NCBI RefSeq assembly: GCF_003265705.1
Contig: NW_020313285.1
Location: 20,174,711-20,238,710 of the forward strand
Direction: 5' to 3'
Length of the DNA stretch: 64,000 nt
Origin: Callorhinus ursinus
Lineage: Eukaryota > Chordata > Mammalia > Carnivora > Otariidae
Below the pieces are notes generated by a model that saw only the letters and a list, made by a program, of their open reading frames with translations, ran no database searches and was not told the DNA's origin. How positions within the stretch are numbered: the first letter of the stretch is position 1; each line of letters opens with the position of its first letter. Shown here piece after piece: positions 24,131 to 36,285 of this stretch. The translations under genes and the position numbers were made by a program.

Positions 24131-24939
24131 GGCTGACTCCAGATTCCATAATGCTCATCCTGGGAAGGACTCAATCTGATAAAAATACTAACTTCCTTGG
24201 CACGTGCTCTAACACCCTGAGCACCACCCTGAAGGGGGGTGGGTTCCAGGTCCTTCCTGGTGAAGAGAAAGAGAGAGATGAGGGCCTGCTGGATAAGAAC
24301 CAGAGGTGCCGAAACTGAGTAAGGCATTATCCCACGCATGCACATCGGAGAAGGTCAGGGAGCTGAGTTTGGCCTGCAGTCTAAGTTACCAGAAGATGTG
24401 TTGGCAATCAGGAAGTCAGGGTGGAAGTCCTCACTAATTCCTATTGCTCCCAAGGCCCTCAGCCTCTCATCAGAGTGCTCATCTAGCTACACCCCTCCCC
24501 CCCGATCTTTCTGGTGTTAGGACTCTCAGCAGGATGTCATCCACCCCTGTTCTGTAATGTGTCCCCTTGCCCCATCCAGGATCGCTGTTGACATGGTGAG
24601 TTCTGGGAATGAGCGGGAAGCCGAGGGTTTGTAGAGTTTCCCCCCCTGCAGTGACTGGGGGCCCTTGTTGTTCATTCCTCAGATAGGCAGAGAAACAGCA
24701 CAACGGGATGAGGCAGCATTGCTTGTGCTAGGTTAATTCCAAAGAGGGCAGCACGGTCACTGTGGCTCATGGAGGCAGGCGTATTTTTTGGGTCTGTTTG
24801 GAGTCTTGTTGGAGCATACAGTATAGCTGTGGAGTGATGCTGAATTAACAACTCCCTGTTCCTGGATCCTTGCAAAGCTTTCATCCACAAGCACACCTGA
24901 GTCTGTGGATTGGCTCATAGGAGAACTTGCATAGTCATT

Positions 24940-25400
24940 CATATGTTCATTTACTCCACAAAAATGAATAGAGATCTCCTACATGCTGACCAATGTGCTA
25001 GGGCCCTGGGGATGCACGGAAGAGTGAGGCAGGCGTGGTTGCTGCCTTCATGGACCTGACAGACCAGAGGGAGATAAGGGAGTAAGTGAAGGGAGATAGT
25101 GAAGGCCCTGCAGTGAAGTGTGTCGAGGAGCTCACCTTTTTGTGCAAACTAGACCTGAGTTTCTGTACATCTGATCTCACAGTAATTCCTGGGAAAATAT
25201 TTCCTTACAAATAAACCCAGCTGGTAAGCAGTAGAAACAGTATGAGTCTGTTAGCTTGTAAGCTTGAGGGCTTTCCAGTGATTGATTCTCACAAAGATGT
25301 TCCACCCAGTTCAACATGTGCTTACTGAGCCTTCTCTGTTCTAGACATTGGGCCCAGCACTGGAGATGCAAGAAGGAACAAAATGCAGTGGCTGCCCACC
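24940..25400 (-). repeat. L2 LINE relics, antisense
   Basis: Two pieces (24940-25150, 25285-25400) begin with L2-tail-like sequence read antisense ('atgttcatttactccac', 'tgtgctagggccctggggat'). Confidence 0.5.
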
Positions 25401-26621
25401 CATGGGAGAAACAACACATAACCCAGTCGTTTCAGTACGAGGCTGCAGTGCTAGTCATTCACTCCAGAACTACTCATTGAATACCCACTCTGTGACATGC
25501 ACAGGTCTAGATCATTGAGATACAGCTATAAGCAAAGCAGAGGCCCTGGCCTTGAGGAGCTTATGTTTTACTGGGGGGCATTGGGGCTGTAGATCGCTAT
25601 TTTATACAGATGGTGTGAAGGTTTATGCAAAATTGCCTCCTCAGGGAATCCTGGGGAGGTGATTTTGGATAGACAGTTGAAGTTGGTAAAGGAGGGAGCT
25701 CTGTAGATATACAGGGAAAGTGTTCTAGACAGGGGGTCATCTGTGCAAAGAGGGAGGAAAGTGCAAAAGCAGAAGAGGGGGGGAACTGGTGTTTTTGAGG
25801 CATAGCCAGTTGAGGCCAGTTCCTGGGGGAAAGTGGGTGAGCAGGACAACAGGAAGGGATGAGGCCAGAGGAACAGCAGGGAATACTGGTCAGGACTGTG
25901 CTTTTTACTCTGGTGAGGTGCGGAGTCATTGGAGGGTTTCAAGAAGCAGTTTCCATGATCTGATGGAAGCTTGAAGAGCATCACTTTGGCTTTTGGGATG
26001 GGATACGTTTTAAGGGGCAAGAGCAGAAGCATGAAGACCCATAAAGAGGCTGTTGCAGTTGCCCAGGGGAGAGATGAAGGTGGCCTGGCTCAGAAAGGTA
26101 AATGGTCAAGGAGGTGAGAAGTGTAGATGGAATTCTGGATATCTTTGAAAGAGAGAGCCAAGAGGATTTATTGAGGAGTTGCATATGAAGAAAGAAAAAC
26201 CAACCAACCAACCAGAGGAGAGATAAGGGTGACTGAGGTGTTTGGGCTGAGCAACTAGAAATATAGTCACCATCTTTGAGCTGAGCACTGTCTTTGATAA
26301 GCTCATTGTTTAGCAGCTATTTCCCCCTCTATCCCCGCCTCCCTGAGACCAGTATACTTCCTCCCACATGGATGTCTGCTTGGTCACGGGACTTGCTTTA
26401 GCCCAGGACCTGACAGTGTGTGACATCCAAACCTAGGTCTTAGGAGGCAGCACATATTTTCCCTTGGCCCCGTGGGAAGTGTGACTTCCACCAAGAGAAG
26501 AAAGCACCACTCCCTATCTACCCTGGGCCCCAGAATGAGACATGTAGAGCAGCCTCCTCCCCTTACCCTCAGACTTGTTGTGAATGTGACAGTAAACATG
26601 GACATGGAGACATTGAGGTTT

Positions 26622-26978
26622 GGGTGGTTTGTTGCACAACAATCTTGTGGCAGTGACGGACTGACAGAGGGACAGATGCAGGCTCACTGCTTTGGGTGGG
26701 ACATCAGTGTCAGAGACTGGCTGTTAGCTCTGTCTGGGTATTCAGGGAAGTTGTCCTGGAGGAAGGCAGTCATAGCTGAATCTTTTTTTTTTTTTTAAAT
26801 CCAATTAGACTTTATATAGTACATCATTATTTTCCCAGATGTAAAGTTCAATAATTCATCATTGCATGTAACACCCAGTGCTCATCACATCATGTGCCCT
26901 TCTTAATGCCCATCACCCAGTTATCCTAACCCCGTCCAGCAACCCTCAGTTTATTTCTTATAGTTAAGGGTCTCTCAT
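26622..26978. repeat. Left arm of a ~360-bp inverted duplication
   Basis: Covers the 3' end of the antisense L1 and about 160 bp of its flank. Most positions match the reverse complement of 27883-28258. Confidence 0.92.
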
Positions 26979-27109
26979 GGTGTTTCTCCCTCCTTGATGA
27001 CTTCCATTCAGTGTTCCCTCCCTTCCCCTATGATCCTCTGTGCTGTTTCTTATGTTCCTCATATGACTGAAACCATATGATAATTGTCTTTCTCTGATTG
27101 ACTTATTTT
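26785..27109 (-). mobile_element. 5'-truncated L1 3' end, antisense, with TSD
   Basis: The T-run at 26785 is the poly(A) tail. The body carries 'acacccagtgctcatcacat' and 'gatgacttccattcagtgtt'. It is flanked by GCTGAATCTT at 26775-26784 and 27110-27119. Confidence 0.85.
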
Positions 27110-27741
27110 GCTGAATCTTGAAGGATAAATCAGAGTTACAGTTCAACAGGTGGGGAAAGGGCATTCCTTGTTGGGAAATAAACAAAAGCAAGGAGAAACA
27201 AAACCCTGCTATACAAACATATGCTATACAAACATATTCAAGTAGAGGTAGAGGGTGGCAGAAGACATGAATCTGGAGAAGGAACAGGCGCTGGGGCATG
27301 GCAGGTTTTGTATTCCCTGATAAGGAGCTTGGACTTTCTCCCATGGGCAATGGGCAGCCATGGACACTTTTTAAAGTGGGAGAATGGCATGGTTTGGTTT
27401 GCACCTCGGTAGGATCCTTCTGGCCCTGTGTGAAGGACAGCCTCAGTGTTGGGGAGTATTATGGCCTGGAGGTAGGATCACGGTTGGAGCTGGTCAAGTG
27501 CAGGTGGTAAGGATACAGGGATGGAAATGGATTGGGGTAACATTTCAGTTTTAATACCAATGGGACTTAAGGGACAGAGAGAAAATGAGTCTATGTGGCA
27601 TGTTTGGGACATCAAACACTAGAAGGAACTTCTCTAACATGTTAATACTTAGTGGGATTATGAATAATTTTTTCCTTTTTATGCACAAATCCATTTCTAC
27701 GTTAATTGTTTATTACCAATATAATCAGAAAAAAATGTTGA

Positions 27742-27882
27742 GGGCGTCTGGGTGGTTCCAGTCATGATCTCAGGGTCATGAGATTGAGCCCCACGTTGGG
27801 CTCTGTGCTTGGGATTTTCTCTCTTCCTCTGTTCCTCCCCCAGCTCGCAAATGCCCCCCCCCAATAAATAAATAAATAAATA
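27742..27882 (+). mobile_element. CAN SINE with internal deletion
   Basis: The head GGGCGTCTGGGTGG jumps to TTCCAGTCATGATCTCAGGG, with about 25 bases of the tRNA-like part missing. The tail is (AAAT)n. It abuts the right arm of the inverted duplication. Confidence 0.8.
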
Positions 27883-28283
27883 ATGAGAAACCCTTAACTA
27901 TAAGAAAGAAACTGAGGGTCGCTGGAGGGGGAGTGGGTGGGGGATGGGGTAACTAGATGATGGGCATTAAGAAGGGCACATGATGTGATGAGCACTGGGT
28001 GTTATATGCAATGATGAATTATTGAACTTTACATCTGAAATTAATGATGTACTATATAAAGTCTAATTGAATTTAAATAAAAAAATAATAATTAAAAAAA
28101 AAAGATTCAGCTATGACTGCCTTCCTCCAGGGCAACTTCCCTGAATACCCAGACAGAGCTAACAGCCAGTCTCTGACACTGATGTCCCAAGGCAGTGAGC
28201 CTGCATCTGTCCCTGTCAGTCCGTCACTGCCCCAAGATTGTTGTGCAACAAATCACCCAATAAAATCCTTAGGGGGAAAAAAA
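27883..28283 (+). mobile_element. Truncated L1 3' end with transduced flank and poly(A): right arm
   Basis: 27883-28104 is an L1 3' end with its A-rich tail. 28105-28258 is the non-L1 flank that also follows the L1 at 26785 on the minus strand. AATAAA (28259) and about 12 bases later an A-rich tail follow. A possible imperfect target duplication, AGAAAAAAATGTTGA (27727) against AGAAAAAAAGTTTGA (28284), encloses the SINE and this unit. Confidence 0.75.
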
Positions 28284-29559
28284 AGAAAAAAAGTTTGAAT
28301 GTGTTACGGTGTTTAAACAAGTCCCTAAACTTCAGTGTTGAAAAGGGCTCTGGGGTATCCAGGCTTGGTTCTCATCTTGGCTAGGGTTGCAGTCTCTCTA
28401 CTTGATAGCTCATGGCTTTGTTTCTTTGTTTAATATCAAATTAGAAGAAGATCCAAAAAGAAGTTCAGAGCAAACAGGACCTACGTATCTTATTTGTACT
28501 AACTGTATATTGTGGAAACATTTCAGAGAAACACGAATTTCGAATTGGCATCACCAGATAACATACCCTTCCAGAGGATTATATCATAACTCACCTGATT
28601 ATGGATTCAGAATAGTAAATGTTCATGAGGCTCGTTTTGAAGAGTAATTATAGCACAGTGTATGTATAGAAGTAATTTTTAAAAATTTGCTTGTGATTGC
28701 TGAAAATGCTATTAATTAAGAGGGGCTAATAACTAGATGGTGAAGTAGCAATTAAAAAAACTGCAGAGCCCTGTTAATTATAAAACAAAAACTAAAAACC
28801 AAGTTAGGCAATTTAGTACTTTTGACTTCTCCATGTGGAGGCTCATCCTTCATTCTTTTCACTTTGGTGCCTCTGTCCCTTGTGCTCCCATGCCTGGGCT
28901 GCACTGCTCTTTGCTTCCCCTGAGGTTCCCTATATCCCCCTCTCAAGATTGGCTCTCAGGTACCTCCAGGGTGGTTTTCCTGATATCCCCAGGGAGCTCC
29001 ACTGTCTCACGCCTGGGACCCCACTACATTTTCTTCTTGGGGCCCAACAGCCCTGAGCAAGTGCTCTCTGTAGTTTTGACAGTTTCATCCTTAACACATC
29101 AACTTTGGTCATTTGTATATTCCAGCTCAGGGCATGCCACATGACAGGAATTAATAAATGCTGTATAAAATGACTTAATACATATAAAACTTTATTTATA
29201 GGAACTTGAGGAGCAAGAAAGGGCTAGTGTGTGGCTACCAGGGAATTGACCTAGGAGCAGCGATGGGGGTGGGGGACTCTTGGCTCTTGAGATGGTCTTG
29301 GAGCCAAAGCTGACTATTACGGGCTCATTATCTTGTGCATAGACATCTGTGGTGAGTTTCTAAAAGTCCCAGAAGACATGGGAAAAAGATGAGTAAGTGA
29401 TTGCATTTAAATAAGTTCAAATCTAATCAGGAAAATCAGATTCCAGTTTTTTGCTTGAAACTGATTTATCCAGTGAATGACTAAATAACACTCAGAAGTA
29501 GGACCTATATCTATTTTGTAAATATGAAAAAAGAAGACCGAGGCTTTGATATTATTCCA

Positions 29560-30450
29560 TTTATCTCCACAGATGTTGCTGTCACCTCTGATGATTCCCA
29601 GGACCTCCAGCCCCAACCTATATTCAAAGGAGCTGATTTACGTATTCAACTGCCAGGTGTCATCTACTCTGGTAAGTTTTGCAGACACTTCAAACTCTGC
29701 ATGCTCCAAACTGGACACGTGGGTCTTCCATGTAACAAGCAAAATTGATCTCCTGCTTTCTGTTTCAGGAAGTAGAATCCCCATCCACTCAGCTTCCTGA
29801 GCTAGAAACCCTGGGTTCATCTTTGTCTTTGCCCATCAGTTACCAAGATCTATGGATTATGATCCAAAGTATTCCTGTATCTGCCCCCCATATCCATTGT
29901 CATGATCTTCATTCAAGTCCTTGTAATTTAGTGTCTGGACTTTTGAACTAGCTTCCTGATTGGTCTGTTTACTGGTAGTTCTTTCTGCCAAAATGCCAGC
30001 CCATCATCCCCTTGGCTAAAATGCTACAGGATAAAATCCCAGCATTTTTATTATCATACTTCAACATCCTTCACCAACACTATACCCATTCTATAAGCCC
30101 ACTCTCCTCTAGCTACACCTGTCCAAGTAGTACACTAGGCCTTCCATGCCTCTGCACATGCTCATTCCTCTGCCTTTATGCTTTTCTTTCTCATCTCCAT
30201 TTGCCAAACTTCTCATCCTCCAAGAACCACTTCAAAATACCGTCTCTTTGGGAAGCCTTGTCTCACATTACCAGGCCATTCGTTGCACTCTCTGTGTGTG
30301 TTCTCACAACATTCTGCTCCTATTCTACCACACTGTGATTATCCCTTAACTACTCCAGTCTTTCCTTTTGCATTGAGAACAGAGTCTGGATCTTATCCAC
30401 ACCTATAGTCCAAGAATCTAGTATAGTGCCTGGCACACAGAAAGAAGACT
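29560..30450 (+). repeat. L2 LINE relic, sense
   Basis: 'cttcctgattggtctgttta', 'gccttccatgcctctgcaca', 'tctagtatagtgcctggcac' are L2 3' landmarks in order. Confidence 0.65.
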
Positions 30451-30552
30451 GCCCTTTGTTGATAAATCACTTAACCACTCTCAGTTGTTTACTCATCTTA
30501 AAATGGGAATAACAATCTCTTGTTAAATCTCAACTTAGATGCTCTGTAGAAA

Positions 30553-31429
30553 AATACAAATTTGAAGGGATACATGCATCCTGATGTTTATAGCTGCATT
30601 ATCAACAATAGTGGAGAGAGCCCAAATGTCCATCAACTTTGAATGGATAAAGAAGATGCGGTGTATATGGATACATATATTCCACATAGTAATATTCCAT
30701 CATACATATATATATATGTATATGTATACACAGACATATGCCACATCTTGGAATATATATATTGGAATATACTGGATGGATAGATAAAATGTACAATGGA
30801 ATATTACTCAGCCATCAAAAAGAATGAAATCTTGCCATTTGCAAGATATGGATGGAGCTAGAGTATAGTATACTATGCTAAGCGAAATAAGTTAGAGAAA
30901 GACAAATACCATATGATTTCACTCATATGTGGAATTTAAGAACAAAAACAGATGAACAGGGCACCTGGGTGGCTCAGTCGGTTAAGCGCTGCTTTTGGCT
31001 CAGGTCATGATCCCAGGGTCCTGGGATCGAGCCCCGCGTCGGGCTCCCTGCTCCGCGGGAAGCCTGCTTCTCCCTCTCCCAATCCCCCTGCTTGTGTTCC
31101 CTCTCTCGCTGTCTGTCTCTGTCAAATAAATAAATAAAATCTTAAAAAAAAAACAAAAAAACAAAAACAGATGAACATATGGGAAGGGTGAAAAGAAAAA
31201 AAGGAGAGAGGGAAACAAACCATAAGAGACTCTTAGCAATAGAGAACAAACTGAGGGTTGACGGAGAGAGGTGAGTGGGGGATGGGCTAGCTGGGTGATG
31301 GGCATTAAGGAGGGCACTTGTGATGAGCACTGGGTATGTTGTATGTAAGTGATGAATGACTGAATTCTACTCCAGAAACCAATATTGTACTTTACGTTCA
31401 CTAACTGAAATTTAAATAAAATAAAGAAA
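30553..31429 (+). mobile_element. 5'-truncated L1 3' region with nested SINE
   Basis: ORF2-end/3' UTR landmarks: 'atggaatattactcagccat', 'gaaatcttgccatttgcaag', 'gatttcactcatatgtggaa', then 'gatgggctagctgggtgatg'. Imperfect target duplications ATGCTCTGTAGAAA (30539) and ATGCTCCATAGAAA (31430) flank it. It contains a TATA/CATA microsatellite near 30,700. Confidence 0.85.
30959..31159 (+). mobile_element. CAN SINE nested in L1, perfect 18-bp TSD
   Basis: Full-length element from GGGCACCTGGGTGGCTCAGT to an A-rich tail, with the arctoid-style tail CTCTGTCAAATAAATAAATA. It is flanked by AACAAAAACAGATGAACA at 30941-30958 and 31160-31177. Confidence 0.96.
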
Positions 31430-33070
31430 ATGCTCCATAGAAAGGAGAAGCAGAAAGGGCTTCATTAAGGGGTTATAAGCACCTGGCTTTGTAATTGAGG
31501 AAGATGAGTAGCAGAGCGGTGCAGTGCCTGAGCCTGAGTCATTCAGCAGGTCGTGTTAGAGCCCTGGGTCTCTTCACTCAATGCCTTGCCTTTCTGCCTT
31601 TCTGCTCTGGAGTCTGACCTGTCAAGGCCCCCATCCTAGCATTGCCTTAAGGATCTTCTTTTATGACGTCATATCACCTGTTGACAGATGCCATGTCCTG
31701 GGGAGAATGTGACCAAGTCTCTCAGGCTATTTGGTTTCCTTGAGTAATACCTGAAAACCTGACTGTCCTGAGAACACACCTCAAATATCTGTTTTAGGTG
31801 AAGAAAAGACCCAAGTCTGTGTTTAAAGTCTGGTTTCTGAATTTGTGATCTTAGAGGAATTATCACTTAGGGAAATCAACGCTTGCTCCTAATTTTGTCA
31901 GCCAGATTAAAACGTTTTTCCTTTTCCTGCACATTTCCTGGAGCTCATCTCCATGTTTATGTTAAAATATCCATTTTAAGTATATAAAACATCAAGTTTC
32001 TGATGTTCTGTGTGAATTCTCTGGAGTATGAACTTTTAGCAAAATTAATAATCACCAGAGAAGAGAAATTGTTATCAGATAGATTCTTGGGCCACTGTTT
32101 TCAAAGACTGTGGAGGAGAAGCTAGAGAGAGCTATTAACTCAACAGGCAAAGCCCCGGTCTTCCTCATGCACAAGGCCAACAGCTTCATGCTGCCGTTCC
32201 CAGGAATGCAAACATGAGCTCTGAACCCCGGCTTTCAAGCGATTGTATTATTAGGAAATGTGGAATATGTTGTATTTCCAGGATGTGTGAGAGAGAGAGA
32301 GAGAAGAGAGAAACGGTGTTTAGCATTTCACCGTGGCCCTTCTTAATTTTCCAAGTGTTGACCCATCAGTAATTAGCAAGCCTGCTCTGAAGCCCAAAAA
32401 ACCGGGCCATTGTTATTAACTTCACACTGTAGGTATGAGGGACAGAGTGATCATAATAATATGTAAGATAATTTTGCTGCCAAGCATTTGGGGAACTTTT
32501 CTGTTTGAGAATTGATAGTATTGAGAAAATTTTAGCCTCAGTCATTCTTACATCCCTGTAATTTTAGGACTAGGTGTACAACTGGAGCTTCCTTAGTTTT
32601 CCTGAGTCTGATGCCATTGTGCTCCACCTGTGACCAGAGCCTGTTAGCCCCCCAACTCCTCCAGATGTCTTGGGGACAGCAAAGGAGTGCAGGTGCTAGA
32701 ATACCACTTGGTCTGTTTCACTGACAGTTGATGGAAAAGTGCATTTCCTCCATGTGCTCAGGTAGTACATGTTTTGAAAGGAAGCCTGTGCTAGGATTTC
32801 AAAGAGTATTTATTGCAGTTTCCTAACCCTACACTGTGTTTGAGTACATAACACTTAGAGTAGCTACTGATCACATAGGTTATAAATGGGAAAGAAGGAG
32901 AGACACTTAATTTATCAATGCCAAATGAGGTTTCTGAATGATAGAGATTTTTTTTCCCACTTTGCAGTCAAATGCAGTTCTCTCAATTTTCTTGATTGGT
33001 ATTAAATGGAACTTTGCCTTGTATCCAGGAGCTGCAGTGGCATTTGCCAGCTTCTTATAATTCACGGGCT

Positions 33071-33875
33071 TGAAAGGCAGTAGAATATACTACCTCCATT
33101 GTGCAGCTTTGGCAAAAAGATTATTTTGAACTGAAGACAATTAAGAAGAAGCAGATATAAGAAAAACCCTCTGCGTTCCCTCTATTTGACCAGACGTGGG
33201 ACATACATTTGTAAAGTGTTTCCCCTCTCCTCTCTGTACCAAGAAGGGCAGAAGTTCATCCCAGGAGTCAGCTCTAGACCCCCATCAGCCCAGAGACAGC
33301 CCCAGAAGAATCTACCTAACACAGCTTGCTGAAACTAGCCCTCCTCTGCCATTCGGGCCCCTTTCTATTTACCTGCCCTGGATTTAATGCCCCTGGAAGT
33401 TCAAAGTCCTTTTCCTTTGCTTTGTTATTTCTCTCTCTCTCTCTCTTTATTAAGATTTTATTTATTAATTTGAGACACAGAGATACAGAGAGAGAGAGAG
33501 AGAGAGAGAGCACAAGCAGGGGGAGAGGCAGAGGGAGAGGGAGAAGCAGGCTCCCCGCTGAGCCGGGAGCCCAATACGGGGCTCAATCCCAGGACCCTGG
33601 GATCCTGACCTGAGCCGAAGGCAGACGCTTAACCATCTGAGCCACCCAGGCACCTGTTACTTCTCTAAAAGTGTCTTCTTTTGTTAAGATCCTGTCTAAG
33701 CCCAGCTCCTACCCCTCCCTTTGAATGACTCATCTCTGACTTCTCTCATCTGTTTGTGGGATGCACATGTTAGTAAAACTTGTATTTGTTTTTCTCTTGT
33801 CAATCTGACTTTTGTCAGTGTCATTTACAGGACTCCAGCTGTGCAACCTCAGAAGGTAGAGGCTGCTTAATGGAG
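33071..33875 (+). repeat. ERV1-like LTR relic, interrupted by a SINE
   Basis: It starts TGAAAGGCAGTAGAATATAC, similar in layout to the LTR at 36988, and ends near 33875 in U5-like sequence 'tttttctcttgtcaatctga'. No retroviral coding sequence is seen. The family name is not certain. Confidence 0.5.
33435..33654 (-). mobile_element. CAN SINE inserted in an LTR
   Basis: The head (antisense 'ctgagccacccaggcacc') is at 33654 and the T-rich tail at 33435. It includes an (AG)n run at 33488-33510. Flanks TTGTTATTTCTCT and CTGTTACTTCTCT look like a target duplication. Confidence 0.9.
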
Positions 33876-34010
33876 AAATGAAAGAACCATGACTTTTTAC
33901 CATTATATAGCCTAAAAACCAAACACTAAAATAATCCAAATGCTGGGGGGAAAAAGCCTTTTAAAAAAATTAAAAATGACCTGAATGTGGCTTTTGGCTG
34001 TTTCTTTTTA

Positions 34011-34230
34011 TTTATTTCTTTTAATTTTTTTATTATGTTATGTTAATCACCACACATTACATCATTAGTTTTTGATGTAGTGTTCCATGATTCATTGTTG
34101 GCGTATAACACCCAGTGCTCCATGCAATATGTGCCCTCTTTAATACCCATCACCAGGCTAACCCATCCCCCCACCTGCCTCCCCTCTAGAACCCTCAGTT
34201 TGTTTCTCAGAGTCCATAGTCTCTCATGGT
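34011..34230 (-). mobile_element. 5'-truncated L1 3' end with perfect 15-bp TSD
   Basis: L1 3' end read antisense ('cattacatcattagtttttg', 'acacccagtgctccatgcaa'). It is flanked by GGCTGTTTCTTTTTA at 33996-34010 and 34231-34245. Confidence 0.93.
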
Positions 34231-34333
34231 GGCTGTTTCTTTTTAAAACTTATGGCTTAAATATGTATATCTGGGGTTTGATAAGCAAATGTTTAGTCAC
34301 GTGCACTGGCTACCACCTTCCTTCTGCTTAATT

Positions 34334-34528
34334 TTTTTTTAAAGATTTTATTTATTTATTTGAGAGAGAGAGAATGAGAGATAGAGAGCACGAGAGGGAG
34401 AAGGGTCAGAGGGAGAAGCAGACTCCCTGCCGAGCAGGAAGCCCGATGTGGGGACTCAATCCCGGGACTCCAGGATCATGACCTGAGCCGAAGGCAGTCG
34501 CTTAACCGACTGAGCCACCCAGGCGCCC
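34334..34528 (-). mobile_element. CAN SINE with perfect 15-bp TSD
   Basis: Antisense head 'gactgagccacccaggcgcc'. It is flanked by TCCTTCTGCTTAATT at 34319-34333 and 34529-34543. Confidence 0.96.
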
Positions 34529-34639
34529 TCCTTCTGCTTAATTATATGAAGTTCCCTTGGTTGATCCCAGCCAGGGGTCTTGGACTATGCAAATGGAATC
34601 GAATCTTGGTGACTGACTGGAAGGAGCAGAGGGATGTTG

Positions 34640-35600
34640 CTGTCAAGAAGGTGAGAGAATTTCTTCCTTATGCCAAAAGCAATTCCAGGTGGATGAAAGA
34701 GTTAAATACCCAAAAGTGAAATTGTAGCAACTCTAGGAAAAAACACAGATGCATTTTTCTAATAATCTGGGTAGGGAGACCTTTCTGAGTCTGACAGGAG
34801 ACTGAGAAACCTCCAACCGAAAGACTGGCAAATAAGAGCATGTAAAATTTGAACAACATCGCTGTTCAGGAAAGCATACCCTCAGAGATACAAAAAGACA
34901 ACAAGCTGAAAAATAGTTGCAACACACAACCTAGAGAAAAGAACTGATTTCTTCTTCATAAAAATGATTTTTACAAACTAAAAATCAAATGAGGAATGAA
35001 CCAAGAAAAAAACAGAAAAAGACAGGGAAAAACAATTCATGGAAAAGAAACACAAATGAACAATAAACAAAATTTGTCTATTGTTTAATTTTACTCAAAA
35101 AACTCGAAGTCACGGAGTACTGAGTGACCATTTCTCACCTGTAAATCCCACAGTGAAGTGTGAGAACCCTCACTGGGGGCCAGGGAATGTGGGGAAGACA
35201 TTCTCATAAGCCGTTGGTGACATTTATAATTTTGGACTATCCCCTGGGAGGGCCATTGTCCATCCGTAGCACAATTTTAAATGTCCGTGAGTTCTGGGAC
35301 CCAGCAATTCCACTTTAAGGAGTGCAAGGCTGTTCAGTGCAGCGGTCATTAAAATAAAAGCTGTAAGTAAGCTAGAGGTCCATCCATAAGGGAATGGTAC
35401 ATGAATTACAGTATATCTGTTCTGTGGAGCACTTCTCTAGCTCTTGGGGAGAAAGGGGTAGACTTGGAGATGCTGATATGGAGAGACTGCTCTGCAGATT
35501 TTATTATTAAGTGAAAACAAGCTGGGAACTGGGAGTATGTCTTAGTACACTTAAGGCAAAAAGCGAATGAATACATATATATTTACATATACATATCAAC
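34640..35600 (+). repeat. Old L1/HAL1-like LINE relic
   Basis: 'attccaggtggatgaaagag', 'gggtagggagacctttctga', 'acccagcaattccactttaa' match old L1ME/HAL1 3' parts. No intact frame. Confidence 0.55.
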
Positions 35601-35740
35601 GTATGCCTATGTATGAACAAAAGATTTATGCCCAGATATAAAAGAAATTTTTAGTAAGTCAGTTGGGAATCGAGTTGGGAGAGAGTTAAGGAAGGGGAGA
35701 TTTACTTCTCATTGTATACTGTTGAGTGCTATCTGAAATT

Positions 35741-35928
35741 TTTTTTAAAGATTTATTTATTTTAGAGAGTGAGAGGGAGAGTGCGAGCTGGGGAGGGGCA
35801 GAGGGAGGGGGAGAAAATCCCAAACAGACTCCCTACTGAGCAGGGAACCTGACGTGGTGCTCAATCCCAGGACCCCAGGATCATGACCCAAGCTGAAACC
35901 AAGAGTTGAACACTCAACAGGGCACCCC
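35741..35928 (-). mobile_element. CAN SINE (older, diverged head)
   Basis: The body 'ctactgagcagggaacctga' is clear, but the tRNA-like head is diverged. Flanks 'ctgaaatttttt' and 'ctgaattatttttt' are a likely target duplication. Confidence 0.8.
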
Positions 35929-36104
35929 TGAATTATTTTTTACATCATACATTCCTTTGATAAAAATTTGAGAATAAAATGGGTGATTTCTCTCTTTGTC
36001 CCTTGTTCCTGTGTGCCACTCACTGTAAAGGGAACCTCAAGGAGAAACCAAACTCTTGACTGTTCCAGGTCGAGCTGCTGCATCTGACAAGGAACTTCCC
36101 TTTT

Positions 36105-36285
36105 CTTTCTTCTTCTTCTTCTTCTTCTTCTTTTCTTTTTTTTTTTTTTTTGGTTTCAGATTTTTATTTAAACTCTAGATAGTTAACATATTGTGTAGTA
36201 TTGGTTTCAGAAGTAGAATTCAGTGATTCATCCCTTACATGGAACCCCAGTGCTCATCATAACACGTGCCCTCAACCAGTTTGGG
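36105..36285 (-). mobile_element. L1 3' end fragment with (TTC)n-expanded tail
   Basis: A (TTC)n and T-run (36108-36152, a modified poly(A) tail) is followed by L1 3' sequence read antisense ('ccagtgctcatcataacacg'). Confidence 0.65.

Larger units (their letters stand above)
25440..27480 (-). repeat. L2 LINE relic, antisense, split by an L1
   Basis: Landmarks 'gtcattcactccagaactac', 'ccctggccttgaggagctta', 'ttccatgatctgatggaagc', then after the L1 'ggagcttggactttctccca' and 'aaagtgggagaatggcatgg'. It includes a short (CCAA)n run at 26200-26215. Confidence 0.5.
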
